DNA of 64,000 nucleotides from assembly GCA_000621185.1 (NCBI GenBank), contig KK211222.1, positions 671,765 to 735,764 on the forward strand, read 5' to 3'. Each line of letters opens with the position of its first letter. Position 1 is the first letter of the stretch. Below the pieces are notes generated by a model. The model searched no databases and was not told the DNA's origin. It saw only the letters and a list, made by a program, of their open reading frames with translations. The stretch comes from Franconibacter pulveris DSM 19144 (GTDB lineage: Bacteria; Pseudomonadota; Gammaproteobacteria; Enterobacterales; Enterobacteriaceae). The position numbers were made by a program, and so were the translations under genes. This document shows, piece by piece, positions 7,622 to 15,639 of this stretch.

Positions 7622-7652
7622 AACGTTAAGCCAGTCCAGACCGGCTCAGGCT

Positions 7653-7823
7653 TCAGGATGAAGAACGGCTGCTGTTCTTACCACCTTTGCGGCCTGCTTC
7701 CGCGGCGCGCTCGCGGTCGTTTTTAAAGTTACCGCCGCTATTCTGCCCGCCTTTACGGCCTGCTGCAGAGGCACGTTCACGATCTTGCGCAAAATTACCT
7801 GAACCACCACGATGCTGAGTCAT
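7653..7823 (-). CDS. KGG-repeat stress protein (YciG-like)
   Basis: A 56-residue, highly hydrophilic protein with two copies of the KGG motif unit: GNFAQDRERASAAGRKGG and GNFKNDRERAAEAGRKGG. These repeats define the general stress protein family that includes YciG, GsiB and Con-10. The family is linked to desiccation, osmotic and stationary-phase stress; molecular function is not established. A strong Shine-Dalgarno (AGGAGGAG) lies 6 bp before ATG 7823. Confidence 0.88.
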   Translation of the reverse strand: MTQHRGGSGNFAQDRERASAAGRKGGQNSGGNFKNDRERAAEAGRKGGKNSSRSSS

Positions 7824-8132
7824 AATATCTCCTCCTGGATCATCAGAATTAAATTCGCGTAAGCACTATTGCGTAACGCAGAAATAACTATAGGTAGGCC
7901 TCCCCGTTTCGCAAGTTACATAAGCAAGCGAAATCTTTTTCCAGGATTTTTCCCTAATACCGGCACCATAATCTGTTTCATGGCTCATGATAAATAACGA
8001 AATTTCTCATACTCTTTACTTAAATTAAGATTGTTCCTAAAAGCAAATCTTAATTATCTGCCGCTTCTCTTACTGGCTATTATTAATGCCGACGTCATCT
8101 CGTTGCGTTAATTCCCGTGAAAGGAGCGATTA
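7824..8132. other. Divergent intergenic region between the KGG gene and a 54-residue ORF
   Basis: AT-rich and gene-free. It holds a RcsAB-box match (8026-8039) inside a 10-bp inverted repeat (8023-8032/8046-8055), and a -10-like TATTAT at 8078-8083 for the rightward ORF. Confidence 0.6.
8026..8039 (+). promoter_or_regulatory. Candidate RcsAB box
   Basis: The sequence TAAGATTGTTCCTA agrees with the RcsAB consensus TAAGAATATTCCTA at 12 of 14 positions. It is centred about 57 bp upstream of the start predicted from TATTAT at 8078-8083, a workable activator position. It overlaps the left arm of the inverted repeat AATTAAGATT-N13-AATCTTAATT. Confidence 0.45.
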
Positions 8133-8297
8133 ATGAAACAGAAATGGTATTGTTGCCCCGCATTGCGTCGCAAAGACTGTTTTATGGTGATGGCTATGGG
8201 TCAGGATGTTTTTCTGCTGTTTAAGAGGGGTGGTTCGCTACGCCGGTCCCGCGAATGGCTATCGCGGGTTAAGGAGAAGTTTATCCGGGTGGGTTAA
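8133..8297 (+). CDS. Small basic hypothetical protein
   Basis: A 54-residue ORF starting MKQKWYCCPALRRKDC. It has a good Shine-Dalgarno (AAGGAG, 7 bp before the ATG) and a Rcs-box-like element upstream. It is very basic and rich in Arg, Lys and Cys, with no signal peptide and a short hydrophobic core (FMVMAMGQDVFLLF). I do not recognise a family. It lies 90 bp before yneE on the same strand. Confidence 0.6.
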   Translation: MKQKWYCCPALRRKDCFMVMAMGQDVFLLFKRGGSLRRSREWLSRVKEKFIRVG

Positions 8298-8387
8298 ACG
8301 ACACGGATAACCCTGCTTTCTGCGGGGTTGCAGGCAAAAGCGCTATCTCGTTTAATGCATAGCGCTTTTGTTAACTCAGTGACTATT

Positions 8388-9305
8388 ATGATCGTTCGTC
8401 CCCACCAGCACTGGTTTACCCGCCTTTTTGTCTGGCATGGTTCCGTACTGGCTAAAATTTCCACCCGCCTGCTGCTTAATGTTGCGCTTTCCGTCACCGT
8501 TATCTTTTTTCTGCCCTGGTATGAAGCCCTTGACATTAAGCTCACCATTGCGCCTTTCAGCATTCTTGGCGTAGCTATCGCCATTTTTCTCGGCTTTCGC
8601 AACAGCGCCTGCTATGCGCGCTATACCGAAGCGCGCCTGATCTGGGGGCAATTAGTGATCCAGAGCCGTTCGCTGTTGCGCGTATCCCGCACGCTCCTGG
8701 CGGCCCACCCGCAGGAAATTCGCCATCTGGTTAACCTGCAGATCGCTTTTTGCCACTGTCTGCGTCTGACGCTGCGGCGCAAAAAGCTCGATAACGTGCT
8801 GGATCGCTACTTAAGCCAGGCGGAACTGAATGCCGTGTTGCACAGCCACTCCCCCTGCAACCGCATCATTCTGCTGATGGGTGAATGGCTGGCCGCCCAA
8901 CGCGCCCGCGGCGCGCTGTCGGATATTCTGTTCCAGAGCCTGGATAACCACCTGAACGAGCTTTCCGGCATTCTGGCTGGCTGCGAGCGCATCGCCAATA
9001 CGCCGCTGCCCTTCGCCTATTCGCTTATCGTGCACCGTACGGTCTATCTGTTCTGCATTCTGCTGCCTTTCGCGCTGGTGACCGACCTGCACTTCATGAC
9101 GCCGTTTGTCTCGGTCTTTATCTCGTATACCTTCCTTTCGCTCGATACCCTGGCGGAGGAGCTGGAAGATCCCTTTGGTATGGAAGATAACGATCTGCCG
9201 CTCGATGCGCTGTGCAATGGCATAGAGATAGATTTGCGCGAAATGATCAACGACGAGCACAAGCCGGAAAAAATTCGCCCCGACCGGCGCTACCTGCTCA
9301 CCTGA
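8388..9305 (+). CDS. yneE: Bestrophin-family inner-membrane channel protein YneE
   Basis: A 305-residue multi-pass membrane protein, almost the length of E. coli YneE (304). It has the bestrophin signature FLGFRNSACYARYTEARLIWGQLV after TM2, and the C-terminal DPFGMEDNDLPLDALC region that corresponds to the Ca-clasp/cytoplasmic part of eukaryotic bestrophins. Bacterial homologues form pentameric channels; the physiological ion is uncertain. ATG 8388 (MIVRPHQHW) is preferred over longer in-frame starts because it matches the family N-terminus, though its Shine-Dalgarno is weak. Confidence 0.93.
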   Translation: MIVRPHQHWFTRLFVWHGSVLAKISTRLLLNVALSVTVIFFLPWYEALDIKLTIAPFSILGVAIAIFLGFRNSACYARYTEARLIWGQLVIQSRSLLRVSRTLLAAHPQEIRHLVNLQIAFCHCLRLTLRRKKLDNVLDRYLSQAELNAVLHSHSPCNRIILLMGEWLAAQRARGALSDILFQSLDNHLNELSGILAGCERIANTPLPFAYSLIVHRTVYLFCILLPFALVTDLHFMTPFVSVFISYTFLSLDTLAEELEDPFGMEDNDLPLDALCNGIEIDLREMINDEHKPEKIRPDRRYLLT

Positions 9306-9410
9306 TTCATAACGGTAAACAATTAGTTGCCAGCATTTATAGTTAGTAAGTTATAAATTCTGTGCTACTTTCCCTGTTCGCTTCCTGAGAAGTTGTCTGT
9401 GAACCCCGCC

Positions 9411-9441
9411 CTCCTGGCGCCGCAAAGGCCGGCGCCAGGAG
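9411..9441 (+). other. 11-bp perfect hairpin after yneE
   Basis: CTCCTGGCGCC and its complement are separated by 9 bases, between yneE and the MerR gene. There is no T run, so it is either a weak yneE terminator or a regulatory palindrome for the MerR gene 43 bp downstream. Confidence 0.5.
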
Positions 9442-9483
9442 ATATTGCTTCTTCATGATTTTTCGGCCGTTAAAGGAATAGCC

Positions 9484-10284
9484 ATGTCACATTTCACTAT
9501 TGAAATGTTGTCCGATCAGTGCGGTGTCACTACGCCCAACCTGCGAGCCTGGCAGCGTCACGGCCTGCTTAAGCCCACCCGGGCCAGCAACGGGAAACGT
9601 TATTACGACTACAGTCATCTGCTGCGTATCCAGCTTATTCTCAAGTGGCTTAATGAAGGCGTGCCGATAACAGAGCTGGCGCGCCTGCTGAAAGGCGAAC
9701 ACGCTACGCTGAGTAGCCAGTGGGAGCTCTATCAGGAACAGCTGCTTTCCGCGCTGGAGAATCCCAGAACGGATAAGTTGCGCGCCCTGTTGCGCCGCTA
9801 TGGCCGGGAATTGCCCGCAGGCGCGCTGCTGGATAAGGTGATTTGCCCGTTGCGCCTCTGGCTGCGCGAAGGCGCCAACGCCACGCAGATGACCCGCCGC
9901 GCGCGGTTTGATACACAACTGGTGGAATACGCCGCCTTTGTATTGCAGGGATTGCGCAAGCGCCCGGCGGATACGCTGGTGATGATCCCGCTGAATATGG
10001 AAGACCCGCTCGCTATCTGGCTGGAGGCGATTCGCTTCTCCGGCGAAGGCTTTCGCATTGACCTGCTCGCTCACCCGGTCGCCCAACCGGATCTTGATGA
10101 GTTTCAGGCCGAACACTATCTTCTGTGGAGCGATGCGCCGCTCACGCCGCTACAGCAGGTGCTTTACCAGCAGTGGCAGAATGAAGGGCGCCCGCTCTTT
10201 ACCGCGGGCGTCGGGTTTAGCGCCCCGACGCCTGCCGAAGCGCCCGTCAGCGAAGCGCAAGCGGATATGTCAGACGCAGGCTGA
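9484..10284 (+). CDS. MerR-family transcriptional regulator (MlrA/YcgE-like)
   Basis: A 266-residue protein. The N-terminal MerR winged helix (residues about 5-70) has VTTPNLRAWQRHGLLKPTR and the wing GKRYYDYSHLLRIQLILKWL. The long C-terminal domain (about 100-260) resembles the MlrA/YcgE type rather than short metal sensors and contains no Cys metal loop. Family members control biofilm or blue-light responses, but no ligand can be assigned here. Shine-Dalgarno AAGGA lies 6 bp before ATG 9484. Its end overlaps the convergent rhodanese gene by 15 bp. Confidence 0.85.
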   Translation: MSHFTIEMLSDQCGVTTPNLRAWQRHGLLKPTRASNGKRYYDYSHLLRIQLILKWLNEGVPITELARLLKGEHATLSSQWELYQEQLLSALENPRTDKLRALLRRYGRELPAGALLDKVICPLRLWLREGANATQMTRRARFDTQLVEYAAFVLQGLRKRPADTLVMIPLNMEDPLAIWLEAIRFSGEGFRIDLLAHPVAQPDLDEFQAEHYLLWSDAPLTPLQQVLYQQWQNEGRPLFTAGVGFSAPTPAEAPVSEAQADMSDAG

Positions 10285-10686
10285 CAACGTCTCCTCGCCG
10301 GCGAAGGCATACCCTTCGTCGGCCCAGCCCGTAAGCCCGCCAATCATTATTTTTACCGGCAGCCCAAGCCGCGCCAGCCGCAGCGCCGCACGGTCAGCCC
10401 CGTTGCAGTGCGGGCCTGCGCAGTAAACCACAAACAGCGTCCCTTCCGGCCATTCAGCCATACGTTCCGCCGTCATCTCTCCCCACGGCAGGTGTTCTGC
10501 GCCAGGAATATGTTTACGGGCAAAGCCCGCCTCGCTGCCTACGACATGCAACAGGACAAAATCTTTTTCGCCCATGCGCATCGCCGCATGCACATCGGCA
10601 CAGTCGGTCTCTACGCTAAGCCTTGCCAAAAAATGGGCTTCGGCACTGGCGGAAGGGGCGGCGGGAAACTCGGTTACATAGCTCAT
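10270..10686 (-). CDS. Rhodanese-like domain protein
   Basis: A 138-residue single rhodanese domain. The active-site loop is VYCAGPHCNGADRAALRLA with catalytic Cys89 and a second Cys94, the pattern of the CxGPxCNGA subgroup. The DFVLLHVVG and KHIPGAEHLPWGEM strands precede it. Rhodaneses transfer sulfane sulfur from thiosulfate or persulfides to acceptors. Shine-Dalgarno AGGAG lies 6 bp before ATG 10686. It is divergent from ftrA, so FtrA may control it (inference). Confidence 0.9.
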   Translation of the reverse strand: MSYVTEFPAAPSASAEAHFLARLSVETDCADVHAAMRMGEKDFVLLHVVGSEAGFARKHIPGAEHLPWGEMTAERMAEWPEGTLFVVYCAGPHCNGADRAALRLARLGLPVKIMIGGLTGWADEGYAFAGEETLSACV

Positions 10687-10784
10687 TGTCTGCTCCTGCT
10701 GGTTTGTGTTAACAATACCTTAACTCGCAGGCGCGACGATGACCGCCCTGCCCGCTGCCAGAAATCGCAAGGATTTTGACAATC

Positions 10785-11753
10785 ATGCATCAACCTTTAA
10801 CCAACCCGCTGGTTGTGGCGCTCGCCTATGACGGACTCTGTACGTTTGAATTCGGCGTAGCCGTGGAGATTTTCGGTCTGCCGCGTCCGGAGATGGGGCC
10901 GCAGTGGTATCGGTTTGCGGTGGCGAGCGTCGATGACGGCCCGCTTCGCGCCACGGGCGGCGTGAAAATCATGACCGACGGCGGGCTGGAGCTGCTGGCG
11001 CAAGCGGGAACCATCGTCATTCCCGGCTGGCGCGGCAGCGAAGCGCCGGTGCCGCAGGACTTGTGCGACGCGCTTCAGCAGGCGCACGGTCGCGGCTGCC
11101 GGATTATCTCTATCTGCTCCGGCGTGTTTGTGCTGGCGGCAAGCGGGTTGCTTAACGGCCGTAAAGCGACCACCCACTGGCGTTATCTCGACGCGCTCGC
11201 CCGCCGTTACCCGCAAACCGACGTGGTGCCGGATGTGCTCTATCTCGACCAGGGGGATGTGCTCACCTCCGCAGGCAGCGCGGCGGGCATCGATCTCTGT
11301 CTGCATCTGGTGCGGCGCGACTTCGGACGCGAGGCGGCGAACAGCGTGGCGCGACGCTTAGTGGTGCAGCCGCATCGCGACGGCGGCCAAACGCAACATC
11401 TGGAACGCCCGGTGCCGCGCGCCCGCGAAAGCCAGCGGCTCGGCCTGCTGTTTGATTTTCTCCACCAGCAATTAGCGCACAACCACACGGTGGCGGCGCT
11501 GGCGGAAAAAGCAGGAATGAGCCCGCGCACCTTTTTACGCCGTTTCCAGGAGGCGACCGGCACCACGCCAGGCCGCTGGCTGCTTAACGAACGCCTGCTG
11601 CGCGCCCGGGAGCTGCTGGAAACCACCCGCTTCTCGCTTGAGCAGATTGCAGGCGAAGTGGGGTTTGGCAGCGCAACCACCCTGCGCTACCACTTCCAGC
11701 GCCAGTTCGCGCTTTCCCCGATGGGCTACCGTAAGCGATTTGCCGCCCGTTAA
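10785..11753 (+). CDS. ftrA: Transcriptional regulator FtrA (GlxA/AraC family)
   Basis: About 322 residues. The N-terminal DJ-1/PfpI-like domain (about 1-180) includes the nucleophile-elbow region IISICSGVFVLAASGLL and ATTHWRY. Two C-terminal AraC helix-turn-helix motifs follow (AALAEKAGMSPRTFLRRF and EQIAGEVGFGSATTLRYHF). This is the FtrA-type GlxA-family layout. ATG 10785 is chosen; TTG 10776 is in frame but lies too close to the AAGGA Shine-Dalgarno. It is divergent from the rhodanese gene with 98 bp between. Confidence 0.88.
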   Translation: MHQPLTNPLVVALAYDGLCTFEFGVAVEIFGLPRPEMGPQWYRFAVASVDDGPLRATGGVKIMTDGGLELLAQAGTIVIPGWRGSEAPVPQDLCDALQQAHGRGCRIISICSGVFVLAASGLLNGRKATTHWRYLDALARRYPQTDVVPDVLYLDQGDVLTSAGSAAGIDLCLHLVRRDFGREAANSVARRLVVQPHRDGGQTQHLERPVPRARESQRLGLLFDFLHQQLAHNHTVAALAEKAGMSPRTFLRRFQEATGTTPGRWLLNERLLRARELLETTRFSLEQIAGEVGFGSATTLRYHFQRQFALSPMGYRKRFAAR

Positions 11754-11756
11754 AGC

Positions 11757-11784
11757 AAAAAAAAACCGCCAGCGAAACTGGCGG
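11757..11784 (-). terminator. Intrinsic terminator pointing left between ftrA and tam
   Basis: The stem CCGCCAG-tttcg-CTGGCGG is followed on the minus strand by nine T. On the plus strand no T run follows, although both flanking genes are on plus. It may act weakly on ftrA, but its structure is that of a terminator for a leftward transcript from the 11785-11919 interval. Confidence 0.7.
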
Positions 11785-11919
11785 CAATGCTTGCATGGAT
11801 AAATTTATTATTACCGTGTGCATGAATCGGCTACGGTTTGAGGTAACGATCTCACCTCTGGATCTTCACTCTGACACAACTTTCCTTAACCGCAGTTAAA
11901 CGAACCCGACGGAGGCACC

Positions 11920-12678
11920 ATGCAGGACTGGAACCCCGAGCTTTATATGCAGTTTTCAGCCGAGCGCACCCGTCCGGCCCAGGAGCTGGTGGCGCGCATC
12001 GCCGCGCGGCTCAACGTAAAGCAGGCATACGATCTGGGCTGCGGGCCTGGCAACAGTACAGAACTGCTGCGCAAAGCCTGGCCGCAGGCGAACATTACCG
12101 GCGTCGACACCTCGCCCGCGATGCTTGCGAAAGCCCGTCGGGCGTTGCCGGATTGCCACTTCGTCGAACAGGATGTGCTGCGCTGGCGGCCCGACGAGCC
12201 GGCTGACCTTATCTATGCGAATGCTTCGCTGCAATGGCTGCCCGATCACGCCTCGCTGTTTCCCCGGCTCGCCAGCCTGCTGGCGCCGCAGGGCGTACTG
12301 GCAGCGCAGATGCCCGACAACTGGCAGGAGCCTACCCATGCCGCTATGCGGACCGTCGCAAAGGCGATGGGGATGACGGTAAAAGAGCGCGAGCCCCTGC
12401 TTGCCGTGGAAGCCTATTATGATTTGCTGAGCCAGGCGGGTTGCGAACTTGATATCTGGCGCACCACCTATTTTCATCTGATGCCCTCGGTCGACGCGAT
12501 AGTAGAGTGGCTGCGCGCCACCGGCCTGCGCCCTTTCCTGGACGCGCTGGATGAAACAGGACAGCAACACTTCCTTGACCGCTATCGCCTGCTGCTCTCT
12601 CAGCACTATTTGCCGCGCGGCGATGGCCGGTTATTGCTCGCTTTCCCGCGGCTGTTTATCGTCGCCCATAAGAAATAG
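11920..12678 (+). CDS. tam: Trans-aconitate 2-methyltransferase
   Basis: A 252-residue class I SAM-dependent methyltransferase. Motif I is [11 protein letters not shown] (residues 37-47), followed by [13 protein letters not shown] and [14 protein letters not shown]. These are diagnostic of Tam, which methylates trans-aconitate and so removes a spontaneous by-product that inhibits the TCA cycle. Shine-Dalgarno GGAGG lies 4 bp before ATG 11920. A terminator follows. Confidence 0.95.
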   Translation: MQDWNPELYMQFSAERTRPAQELVARIAARLNVKQAYDLGCGPGNSTELLRKAWPQANITGVDTSPAMLAKARRALPDCHFVEQDVLRWRPDEPADLIYANASLQWLPDHASLFPRLASLLAPQGVLAAQMPDNWQEPTHAAMRTVAKAMGMTVKEREPLLAVEAYYDLLSQAGCELDIWRTTYFHLMPSVDAIVEWLRATGLRPFLDALDETGQQHFLDRYRLLLSQHYLPRGDGRLLLAFPRLFIVAHKK

Positions 12679-12694
12679 CCTGTTGTTCAGGCAA

Positions 12695-12730
12695 TAAAAA
12701 AGACCCCGCAGGGTCTGCTTTTTCCTTTTC
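12695..12730 (+). terminator. Intrinsic terminator of tam
   Basis: The stem AGACCC-cgca-GGGTCT (12701-12716) has an A run before it and GCTTTTTCCTTTT after it, so it can work in both directions. Confidence 0.85.
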
Positions 12731-12775
12731 GGTTTCGGTGCGCGTCGGCGCACCGTTACGTAAAGCCGCTGTGGG

Positions 12776-12937
12776 TTAACCGTGTTTATACGGGTCCACT
12801 TCATCATCTTTACTGTCGTCCCGTTTACGCGGAATTTCCCCTTCCTGGCCGGGGTTATCCCGCGTTTTCTTCATCGATTCGGGAGCGGACGGCGCCTTCT
12901 CTTTATCTCCTTGCGCGGAGTTCGCACGTTCAACCAT
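12776..12937 (-). CDS. Small hydrophilic protein downstream of the Mn catalase
   Basis: A 53-residue ORF with an excellent Shine-Dalgarno (AGGAGG, 5 bp before ATG 12937). The product is almost entirely charged or polar (KEKAPSAPESMKKTRDNPGQ, RKRDDSKDDEVDPYKHG) and probably unstructured. Such proteins commonly belong to RpoS-type stress sets. Its place 102 bp downstream of the Mn catalase on the same strand suggests co-expression. No named family was recognised. Confidence 0.65.
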   Translation of the reverse strand: MVERANSAQGDKEKAPSAPESMKKTRDNPGQEGEIPRKRDDSKDDEVDPYKHG

Positions 12938-13039
12938 AAACACCTCCTGACTCTTTATGTTGTCCTGTAAGTGTAGGACATACTTACCGCTTATGCGGCC
13001 GGGCGTCAGGCGCTGTAGAAAAGAAGGCGGCGCTCAGGC

Positions 13040-13918
13040 TTATGAGCCCGTTACGGAATCATTGCCAGAGCTGGTGGTGGATGACATCGACGTGCCTATC
13101 TGTTCAGCCTGCGCGCCGGACCCCGGACGGGCTTTGCCGAGCATCGGCTCTTCGCCCAGCAGGTCTGGCTGCTCTTTGGCGGTGAACTGGCCTTTGCCGT
13201 CAAAAGATGGGCCATCGCACCAGCGGCCCTGCGGCAGCGGTTTGTCCAGCGAGGTGTTAAGGCAGTAATAGGAATGCTCATTTGCTTCCTGTTCCTGCGG
13301 GAAGCTGTTCGGGATGGGCAGCGAGGCAGAAAGCCCGCCCATATCCTCAATGACCGCCAGCCACTGCTGCTGGTGCATGGTGTCGCGGGCTATCAGGAAG
13401 GAGAGAAAATCTTTCATCCCTTTATCTTCCGTCAGGTTGTACAGCCGCGTCGCCAGCACGCGCCCTGTTGCTTCCGCGGTCACGTTGGCCAACATATCCG
13501 CCGCCACGTTGCCGGATGCGTAAACATGGCTCATATCAAACGGCACGCCGTTGGCGTTTACCGGCAACGCGGCAAGTCCTGACGAAAGTACATGGCGCGG
13601 GTTCATGCCGCCCAGAATGGCGTTGACCACCGGATCTTTGGCTGACGCTTCCTGATAAGAGAGCGGCGCGCCTTCCAGGTTCAGCGCGACCGCGTGGCCG
13701 AGCATTTCAATGTGCGCCAGCTCTTCGGTCGCGGTCGAGATCAGCAAGTCTTTGATGCGAGCGTCACCGCGGGCGCCCATCGCCTGAAAGAAATACTGCA
13801 TGGCGACGCGAATCTCCCCTTCAACGCCACCGATAGCCTGCTGCAACAGCATGGCGAATTCCGGATCGGGTTTTTCCACGCGAACGGGATACTGAAGTTT
13901 CGAAGAGTGATGAAACAT
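13040..13918 (-). CDS. Manganese (non-haem) catalase
   Basis: A 292-residue protein with all five dimanganese ligands of the family in place: Glu35 (GGVEGEI), Glu66 and His69 (TEELAHIE), Glu149 (TAEATGR) and His182 (RDTMHQQQW). These numbers agree within one residue with the Lactobacillus enzyme. It breaks down hydrogen peroxide without haem. The C-terminus after about residue 240 is a polar Ser/Thr/Gly-rich tail. Shine-Dalgarno AGGAGGT precedes ATG 13918. A Fur-type palindrome lies 82 bp upstream, consistent with synthesis when iron is scarce. Confidence 0.94.
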   Translation of the reverse strand: MFHHSSKLQYPVRVEKPDPEFAMLLQQAIGGVEGEIRVAMQYFFQAMGARGDARIKDLLISTATEELAHIEMLGHAVALNLEGAPLSYQEASAKDPVVNAILGGMNPRHVLSSGLAALPVNANGVPFDMSHVYASGNVAADMLANVTAEATGRVLATRLYNLTEDKGMKDFLSFLIARDTMHQQQWLAVIEDMGGLSASLPIPNSFPQEQEANEHSYYCLNTSLDKPLPQGRWCDGPSFDGKGQFTAKEQPDLLGEEPMLGKARPGSGAQAEQIGTSMSSTTSSGNDSVTGS

Positions 13919-14397
13919 ACTACCTCCTGTCTGTGGTTATTGATTTTGAGAAACAACTCCACAAGCCTGGAAGCGCCCTTATGAATTAGCAAACAAAGAT
14001 GAGAATTATTTTCATTAACGAGGCGGTGGGGCGTCACGCTTTAACCGGACGTCGCTATGCGTTTTTTAGCTGATAGTTAACAGATTTTTTTGAAACGAAA
14101 CGCTTAAAAATTTAGTAACAAAAAAGAGGCAAACTCATTGCGAAACAACAGCCGAAACAGCAGTTTTCGTTATGTTTTTGTGCCTGTAGCGCAGAAATTG
14201 CGCGCTGTACAGCTGAATCACAGTTGCGCCTGAATGTCACCGGCTCGCGCCATTTTTGAGCAAAATTCCTAAAGCAGAGCGGCATTCTGTGACCAAGACT
14301 TATTACTACAAAACGAAGAGCAGGCAGCAAACGACATGAACTGATGCAATGTGACCCGTGGATTCCGGCAGGATCCCGCCAATGGTGGAGGTGAAGA
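13919..14397. other. Gene-free region upstream of the Mn catalase
   Basis: Contains the Mn catalase promoter region with the Fur-box match (14000-14014) and, further right, the leader of a 41-residue ORF. No other gene is supported. Confidence 0.6.
14000..14014 (-). promoter_or_regulatory. Candidate Fur box upstream of the Mn catalase
   Basis: The sequence TGAGAATTATTTTCA matches the 7-1-7 Fur motif TGATAATNATTATCA at 12 of 14 defined positions. It is centred about 89 bp before the catalase start. Confidence 0.6.
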
Positions 14398-14523
14398 ATG
14401 GTGAACCAACATCTGATGAAAAAAGCCCGTCGCGCCGCGCGCGAAGCGATAACGAAACGTAACTCCCGCAAGTGGGATGAGGCGAATCGTATGATGCGCC
14501 AGGCCGCCGCCGGCGCTTTCTGA
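14398..14523 (+). CDS. Very small basic protein (41 residues)
   Basis: The ORF MVNQHLMKKARRAARE... has a strong Shine-Dalgarno (GGAGGT, 5-6 bp before the ATG) and its own terminator 90 bp downstream. It is very basic and Ala/Arg-rich, probably helical. I do not recognise a family, and expression is inferred only from the signals around it. Confidence 0.5.
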   Translation: MVNQHLMKKARRAAREAITKRNSRKWDEANRMMRQAAAGAF

Positions 14524-14612
14524 AGCCTCAAAAATGAAACGCTGAAGGGCGGCGCTCTGCAAAATACGATTGAGGCGATACGCGCTTGTCGCTTGCAGAG
14601 AATGAAAGCATA

Positions 14613-14646
14613 AAAACCGGGCTGCACGCCCGGTTTTGCTTTATCT
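14613..14646 (+). terminator. Intrinsic terminator after the 41-residue ORF
   Basis: AAAACCGGGC-tgcac-GCCCGGTTTT forms a 10-bp stem, with GCTTTAT after it. Confidence 0.75.
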
Positions 14647-14729
14647 GCTTCTTTTTTAATACTTTTGGCGGATATCCGAGATTTGCCGGTGCGGTAAAGT
14701 GGCCTTCGTAGCGATTTTGCATTTGCATA

Positions 14730-14769
14730 CCCCGGAGCCGGCGGATTTCACTGCTCCGGGGCCTTTTCT
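14730..14769 (+). terminator. Second rightward terminator with no gene before it
   Basis: CCCCGGAGC (14730-14738) pairs with GCTCCGGGG (14753-14761), followed by CCTTTTCTCTC. Only about 85 bp separates it from the previous terminator and no ORF lies between, so a short untranslated transcript or read-through control is possible. Confidence 0.55.
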
Positions 14770-14808
14770 CTCACTTATTTTGCGATATCGCGGCCCTGCT
14801 TCGCAGGC

Positions 14809-14946
14809 ATAAAAAAACCCGCCTGTCAGCGGGTTTGAGGTTTTACCCCTCCCGGCGCTTATCTCCGGCACTCACTTAAGTGGCTTAGCTCTGTAAGGGG
14901 TAAAGCAAGAGTGCCACATCAGATTTATCCGAACAACGCTCATGTT
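14809..14946 (-). ncRNA. Candidate structured regulatory RNA, resembling phage C4/CI immunity RNA
   Basis: Promoter-like TTGCAG (14977-14982) and TAGTAA (14953-14958) elements, 18 bp apart, face left. They would start a transcript near 14946 that ends at an intrinsic terminator (AAACCCGC stem plus seven T, 14809-14836), about 138 nt long. Inside, TTTACCCCT pairs with AGGGGTAAA (14842-14850/14896-14904), GGCACTC pairs with GAGTGCC (14867-14873/14909-14915) in a pseudoknot-like or alternative arrangement, and CACTTAAGTG (14873-14882) is self-complementary. The layout, and my memory of P1/P4-type sequences, suggest the C4/CI antisense class that controls phage anti-repressor or replication genes. 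The only ORF inside is 23 codons. The adjacent prophage remnant supports the idea; the family assignment is uncertain. Confidence 0.5.
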
Positions 14947-15084
14947 TTCGTATTACTACCTGGATCACGCTTCATACTGCAAATGGCATGCGTCACTTCA
15001 GTAAAAAGCGTTTTATGCGATGAAATTGGATTAGGTAAGCAGACTCGTGCGATTACAGAAAGCATGCAGAGTAACACAGGCATG

Positions 15085-15105
15085 AAAAAGCCACCCGAAG
15101 GTGGC
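15085..15105 (-). terminator. Intrinsic terminator after the 57-residue ORF
   Basis: On the minus strand GCCACC-ttcg-GGTGGC is followed by five T. Confidence 0.75.
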
Positions 15106-15126
15106 CGTTTTGCTCTCGGGTAAGGG

Positions 15127-15300
15127 TTAAATCAATTTTATTTTGACGTCATAACCTGCAAGGCCAGTCATCGTCTCACGCGGGATCAGCTCTATTTCGG
15201 CGACCTCTTTTTCAGAATGCTCACGCAGCTCGGCTATTTTCTCGGTAATCAGCGCCGAGATCTCCTCTTCAGCCTGCCGTTTAAGTTCGTCAATATTCAT
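15127..15300 (-). CDS. Small acidic coiled-coil hypothetical protein (57 residues)
   Basis: Starts MNIDELKRQAEEEISALI. The first 40 residues are charged heptad-like helix (EKIAELREHSEKEVAEIE); the end is GLAGYDVKIKLI. Shine-Dalgarno GAGG lies 5 bp before ATG 15300 and a terminator lies just downstream. Probably a phage-derived accessory gene from its position; no family recognised. Confidence 0.6.
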   Translation of the reverse strand: MNIDELKRQAEEEISALITEKIAELREHSEKEVAEIELIPRETMTGLAGYDVKIKLI

Positions 15301-15639
15301 TTTGACCTCGTCTGGTTATTCATCAGAATCAATGCGCCAGTACGGTGTAGATTCCTTTATCTCTTAAAATGCAACCGCTTATAAAGTATAGACGATTGCC
15401 AGGGGTGCTGTTTGCCAAAGGCTCGCCTGGCGCAGGATAAATCTTTTTTGCGCGATAAAACCGCTACCGCCTGCGGGATTTCCTTAACAGTTTCAGGCGT
15501 TGAGGGTACGGGTGAGCGAGAGCGCCATGCTTGCTGACGGTAACTTAAGCATATTCTGTAAGCCGTATTGCTGCTTGTGAACCATACTTAATGCAAACGG
15601 CATATTTCCTTTTCACCCATTTTAACGAAGGAGGAAGGT
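15301..15639. other. Gene-free stretch with a candidate stationary-phase promoter
   Basis: No ORF is supported. At its right end lies CCATACTTAA (15582-15591), matching the sigma-S extended -10 consensus CTATACTTAA at 9 of 10 positions, about 45 bp before the next gene. Confidence 0.5.

Noticed and set aside
9411..9441. Hairpin after yneE as a rho-independent terminator
   Set aside because: No T run on either side; recorded only as a hairpin.
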